Assembly (NCBI RefSeq): GCF_003105155.1
Contig: NZ_QETK01000013.1
Location: 1-64,000 of the forward strand
Source of the DNA: Pseudomonas sp. SDI
Lineage (GTDB): Bacteria > Pseudomonadota > Gammaproteobacteria > Pseudomonadales > Pseudomonadaceae
Reading direction: 5' to 3'
DNA: 64,000 nucleotides
Positions 61,883 through 64,000 of the stretch are shown here, in pieces. The notes beneath the pieces are model-generated. The model searched no databases. It worked only from the letters and a program-made list of their open reading frames with translations, and was not told where the DNA came from. Position numbers and translations under genes: made by a program. The first letter of the stretch is position 1; each line of letters starts with the position of its first letter.

Positions 61883-62755
61883 TCAGCCGCGCGCCAGTTC
61901 CGTCAGGTGCACCTTTGCCTCTTCGCTCTTGAGCACCAGTACGTCGCTTTCCAGCGAATCGAGCACTACCTCGGCAGTATTGCCGATCAATGCCCCGGAA
62001 ATCCCGGTGCGCGCCACCGTACCAATCACCGTCACCACCGCATCGTACTTGTTCGCGGTATACGGAATCAGCACATCCGCCGGCCCTTCGGCGACATGCA
62101 GGCGCTCATCGTTGATATCGAACTCGGCCTGGAACGCTTTGCACTCTTCGCGATAGCGCTGCTCGATGGTTTCCTTCAATTGATAGACCGGGTCGGCCGC
62201 CGACAGCATCGGTGATGGATGAGCGCTGATCACATGCAACTCGCCCTTGGCCAGGCTGGCGATGGCGTAGCCGTGGTTGATGATGTCGCCATGCAGCAGC
62301 CGATGCGCTTCGTCATGGTTACCCACATCCACGGCGGCGAGGATCACGCCGCCAGTCCACGGCCGTTCGGTCTTGACCATCAGCACCGCACATGGGCACT
62401 GACGCAGCAGTTTCCAGTCGGACGGGGTGAGCAGGGCTTTTTTCAGCGGGTTGTCCGGCCGATGTTCCTTGATCACCAGTTCGCAGCCTTCGGCTTCCTG
62501 CACCTTGATGATCGCTTCGTGCTGGGCGTCGTGGCGGCTCTGCTCGTGGCTGACATTGTCGTAGCCGTCGTCATGCAACTGGCTGGCCAACAGGCTGAGC
62601 AGGGCGCTGTGGTCCTGCTTCTTGTCGCACATCAGCAGGTGCAGACGGGCCCCGGTGACCCCGGCAATGAGTTTGGCCCGGGTCAGCGCCCGGCTGTGTG
62701 CGTGCTCGGGATCGAGTACCACCAGGATGCTGCGTACGTCTCGTACTTCTCGCAT
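61883..62755 (-). CDS. tandem universal stress protein
   Basis: 290 residues from ATG 62755 (MREVRDVRSILVVLDPEHAH). There are two Usp domains: the first ends with CPCAVLMVKTERPW, and the second has VILAAVDVGN, VTVIGTVARTGISGALIGNTAE and ends DVLVLKS. The G-x2-G-x9-G-N nucleotide motif is seen in the second domain. This is the UspE-type arrangement. It is divergent from miaE. Confidence 0.93.
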   Translation of the reverse strand: MREVRDVRSILVVLDPEHAHSRALTRAKLIAGVTGARLHLLMCDKKQDHSALLSLLASQLHDDGYDNVSHEQSRHDAQHEAIIKVQEAEGCELVIKEHRPDNPLKKALLTPSDWKLLRQCPCAVLMVKTERPWTGGVILAAVDVGNHDEAHRLLHGDIINHGYAIASLAKGELHVISAHPSPMLSAADPVYQLKETIEQRYREECKAFQAEFDINDERLHVAEGPADVLIPYTANKYDAVVTVIGTVARTGISGALIGNTAEVVLDSLESDVLVLKSEEAKVHLTELARG

Positions 62756-62909
62756 GAGGATGACTCCGTTCAGAAAGGGCGACCGATGGTTGACTATAGT
62801 CGGCGCCAGCAGCAATGCGTGTTGATACATATCAGCATAGTCACTGGTGATCGCCTCCGTCGCCGGTATAATCGCCGGCCTTGTTGTCGCCTTGCCGGTT
62901 TGTGAGCCT

Positions 62910-63536
62910 ATGCACCCTATCCCCGAAATCGATGCTTTCCTTGGTTGCCGCACCCCAGATGCCTGGGTGGACGCGGCCCTGAGCGACCAGGAAACCCTGC
63001 TGATCGACCACAAGAACTGTGAGTTCAAGGCCGCCAGCACGGCGCTGAGCCTGATGGCCAAGTACAACACCCATGCCGACCTGATCAACATGATGTCGCG
63101 CCTGGCCCGCGAGGAACTGGTGCACCACGAGCAGGTGATGCGTTTGATGAAGCGCCGAGGCGTGCCGCTGCGACCGCTGTCGGCTGGGCGTTACGCTTCC
63201 GGGCTGCGTCGCGTGGTGCGTTCGCATGAACCGGTAAAACTGGTGGATACACTGGTAGTCGGAGCGTTTATCGAGGCGCGCAGTTGTGAGCGCTTTGCGG
63301 CGATCGCTCCGCACCTGGATGAGGAACTGGGCAAGTTTTATAACGGCTTGCTCAAGAGCGAGGCGCGTCACTTTCAGGGTTATCTGAAACTGGCGCTGCA
63401 GTACGGCGACGAAAAAGATGTGCAGCGCACGGTGGCGAAGGTGCGCGAGGCAGAGGCCGAGCTGATTACCTCGCCGGACGTTGAGATGCGTTTCCACAGC
63501 GGCATCCCGGTGTGCGGCCCGCACCTGGCTGAATAA
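62910..63536 (+). CDS. miaE: tRNA 2-methylthio-N6-isopentenyladenosine hydroxylase
   Basis: 208 residues from ATG 62910 (MHPIPEIDAFLGCRTPDAW). Di-iron ligands are visible in AREELVHHEQV, FIEARSCERF and SEARHFQGY. It hydroxylates the isopentenyl group of ms2i6A37 in tRNA using oxygen. The upstream in-frame codons to 62847 are not conserved. Confidence 0.95.
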   Translation: MHPIPEIDAFLGCRTPDAWVDAALSDQETLLIDHKNCEFKAASTALSLMAKYNTHADLINMMSRLAREELVHHEQVMRLMKRRGVPLRPLSAGRYASGLRRVVRSHEPVKLVDTLVVGAFIEARSCERFAAIAPHLDEELGKFYNGLLKSEARHFQGYLKLALQYGDEKDVQRTVAKVREAEAELITSPDVEMRFHSGIPVCGPHLAE

Positions 63537-63551
63537 GCCTGCGGGAGCCGG

Positions 63552-64000
63552 CTAGCCCTTGGCTTTCTTACGCGGTGCTCCCGCTGGCGCCTTGCGCCGC
63601 TTTTTTTTCCAGGGCGCCTTGCCCGCCACTGCCGGCCCACTGATGTTCAGGCTCAGCCCGGCGCAGCGCTGCACCTGCTTGCTCATCCACGTCGATTGCT
63701 TGGCAACGAACTCTTCAAGGCTCATTTCCCCGCTCTGCACCATGTCCAGGGCCTGTTCCCAAATTGCCGTGGTGCCGGGGTCGGCAATCGCCCGCGGCAC
63801 CGCGTCGATCAGGCTGAACGCCGCTGGCGTCGCCGCCAGCGCCTTGCCGTTCTTGAGCAGGTAACCACGGTCGAGCAAGCCCTGGATAATGCCCGCGCGG
63901 GTCGCCTCCGTGCCGATCCCGGTGGTGTCCTTGAGCTTCTGCTTCAGGCGGGGGTCGGCGACCAGCTTGGCGACGTTTTTCATTGCCTTGATCAGGTCGC
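63552..64000 (-). CDS. topB: DNA topoisomerase III, C-terminal part (gene continues past the window)
   Basis: The visible 149 or so C-terminal residues include TTGIGTEATRAGIIQGLLDRGY, the conserved type IA topoisomerase segment, then a lysine-rich tail (WKKKRRKAPAGAPRKKAKG). The frame stays open to base 64000 with DLIKAM before the first internal Met, so the gene is cut by the window edge. It relaxes and decatenates DNA. There are no C-terminal zinc fingers. Confidence 0.88.
   Translation of the reverse strand, partial: DLIKAMKNVAKLVADPRLKQKLKDTTGIGTEATRAGIIQGLLDRGYLLKNGKALAATPAAFSLIDAVPRAIADPGTTAIWEQALDMVQSGEMSLEEFVAKQSTWMSKQVQRCAGLSLNISGPAVAGKAPWKKKRRKAPAGAPRKKAKG

Noticed and set aside
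1..64000. CRISPR arrays
   Set aside because: No series of regularly spaced identical repeats with unique spacers was seen; all repeats found are REP-like palindromes or paired direct repeats.

Overview
The window is a chromosomal segment of a fluorescent or putida-type Pseudomonas. The evidence is high GC, Pseudomonas-style REP palindromes, and the gene runs ffs/dnaX-ybaB-recR, puuD-allA-uraD-puuE-uraH, lpxH-ppiB-glnS-cysS and acnB. Nothing was computed; all calls come from reading the sequence and its translations.

Region 1-2600 looks mobile. It holds the edge of a possible insertion sequence, a serine resolvase with a palindromic site upstream, a small Rap1a/Tai-type secreted protein and an acetyltransferase. 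The 4.5S RNA gene (ffs) follows at about 2780. Next come a C4-type antisense RNA and its target, a short DUF6124-type gene, flanked by two copies of a 47-bp repeat.

Region 3932-20413, between ffs and dnaX, is the most interesting part. A + strand Tat-type lipoprotein with a glycosidase-like DUF4434 fold faces a ten-gene minus-strand operon (18963 to 4992), with wecB just upstream. In transcription order the operon encodes a BcsB-like periplasmic protein, an NfrB-like glycosyltransferase with a C-terminal MshEN c-di-GMP-binding domain, and an NfrA-like TPR/outer-membrane protein. Two AlgJ/AlgX-type SGNH proteins, an AlgI/DltB-type MBOAT protein ending in FLYFQF, a DltC-like carrier protein, a DltA-like adenylation enzyme, an AlgF-like protein and an acyl-CoA-dehydrogenase-like flavoenzyme follow. 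I read it as a c-di-GMP-controlled exopolysaccharide synthase of the phage-N4-receptor (Nfr) type. WecB (NfrC) would supply UDP-ManNAc. The fused module would decorate the polymer with an amino acid, or a dehydrogenated amino acid, carried on the carrier protein.

Region 20581-28092 has dnaX-ybaB-recR, a TetR regulator, a DUF808 membrane protein, an LTA-synthase-like phosphoglycerol transferase and a small membrane protein. Region 28108-35842 is purine catabolism: two tandem Tsx-like porins, an NCS2 permease, PuuD, AllA, UraD, PuuE and HIU hydrolase. The allantoicase gene expected between uraD and allA is missing. Two TTGTRTACAA palindromes lie in the puuE/uraH divergent promoter region.

Region 36001-43842 has lpxH-ppiB, glnS-cysS, a two-component system and ilvE. 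A 1924-residue LRR protein with a C-terminal NEL-type E3 ubiquitin ligase domain follows (44062-49836). Region 49991-58245 holds a GNAT enzyme, a CAP-domain protein, a SleB-type hydrolase, small conserved proteins, a possible MqsRA-like pair, a UPF0149 protein, a LysE exporter, an orphan MbtH/type II thioesterase pair, an isochorismatase-like hydrolase and a DUF1615 lipoprotein whose N-terminus is encoded by a REP palindrome. The right end carries acnB with a large structured palindrome upstream, a DUF1289 protein, a tandem Usp protein, miaE and the 3' end of topB.
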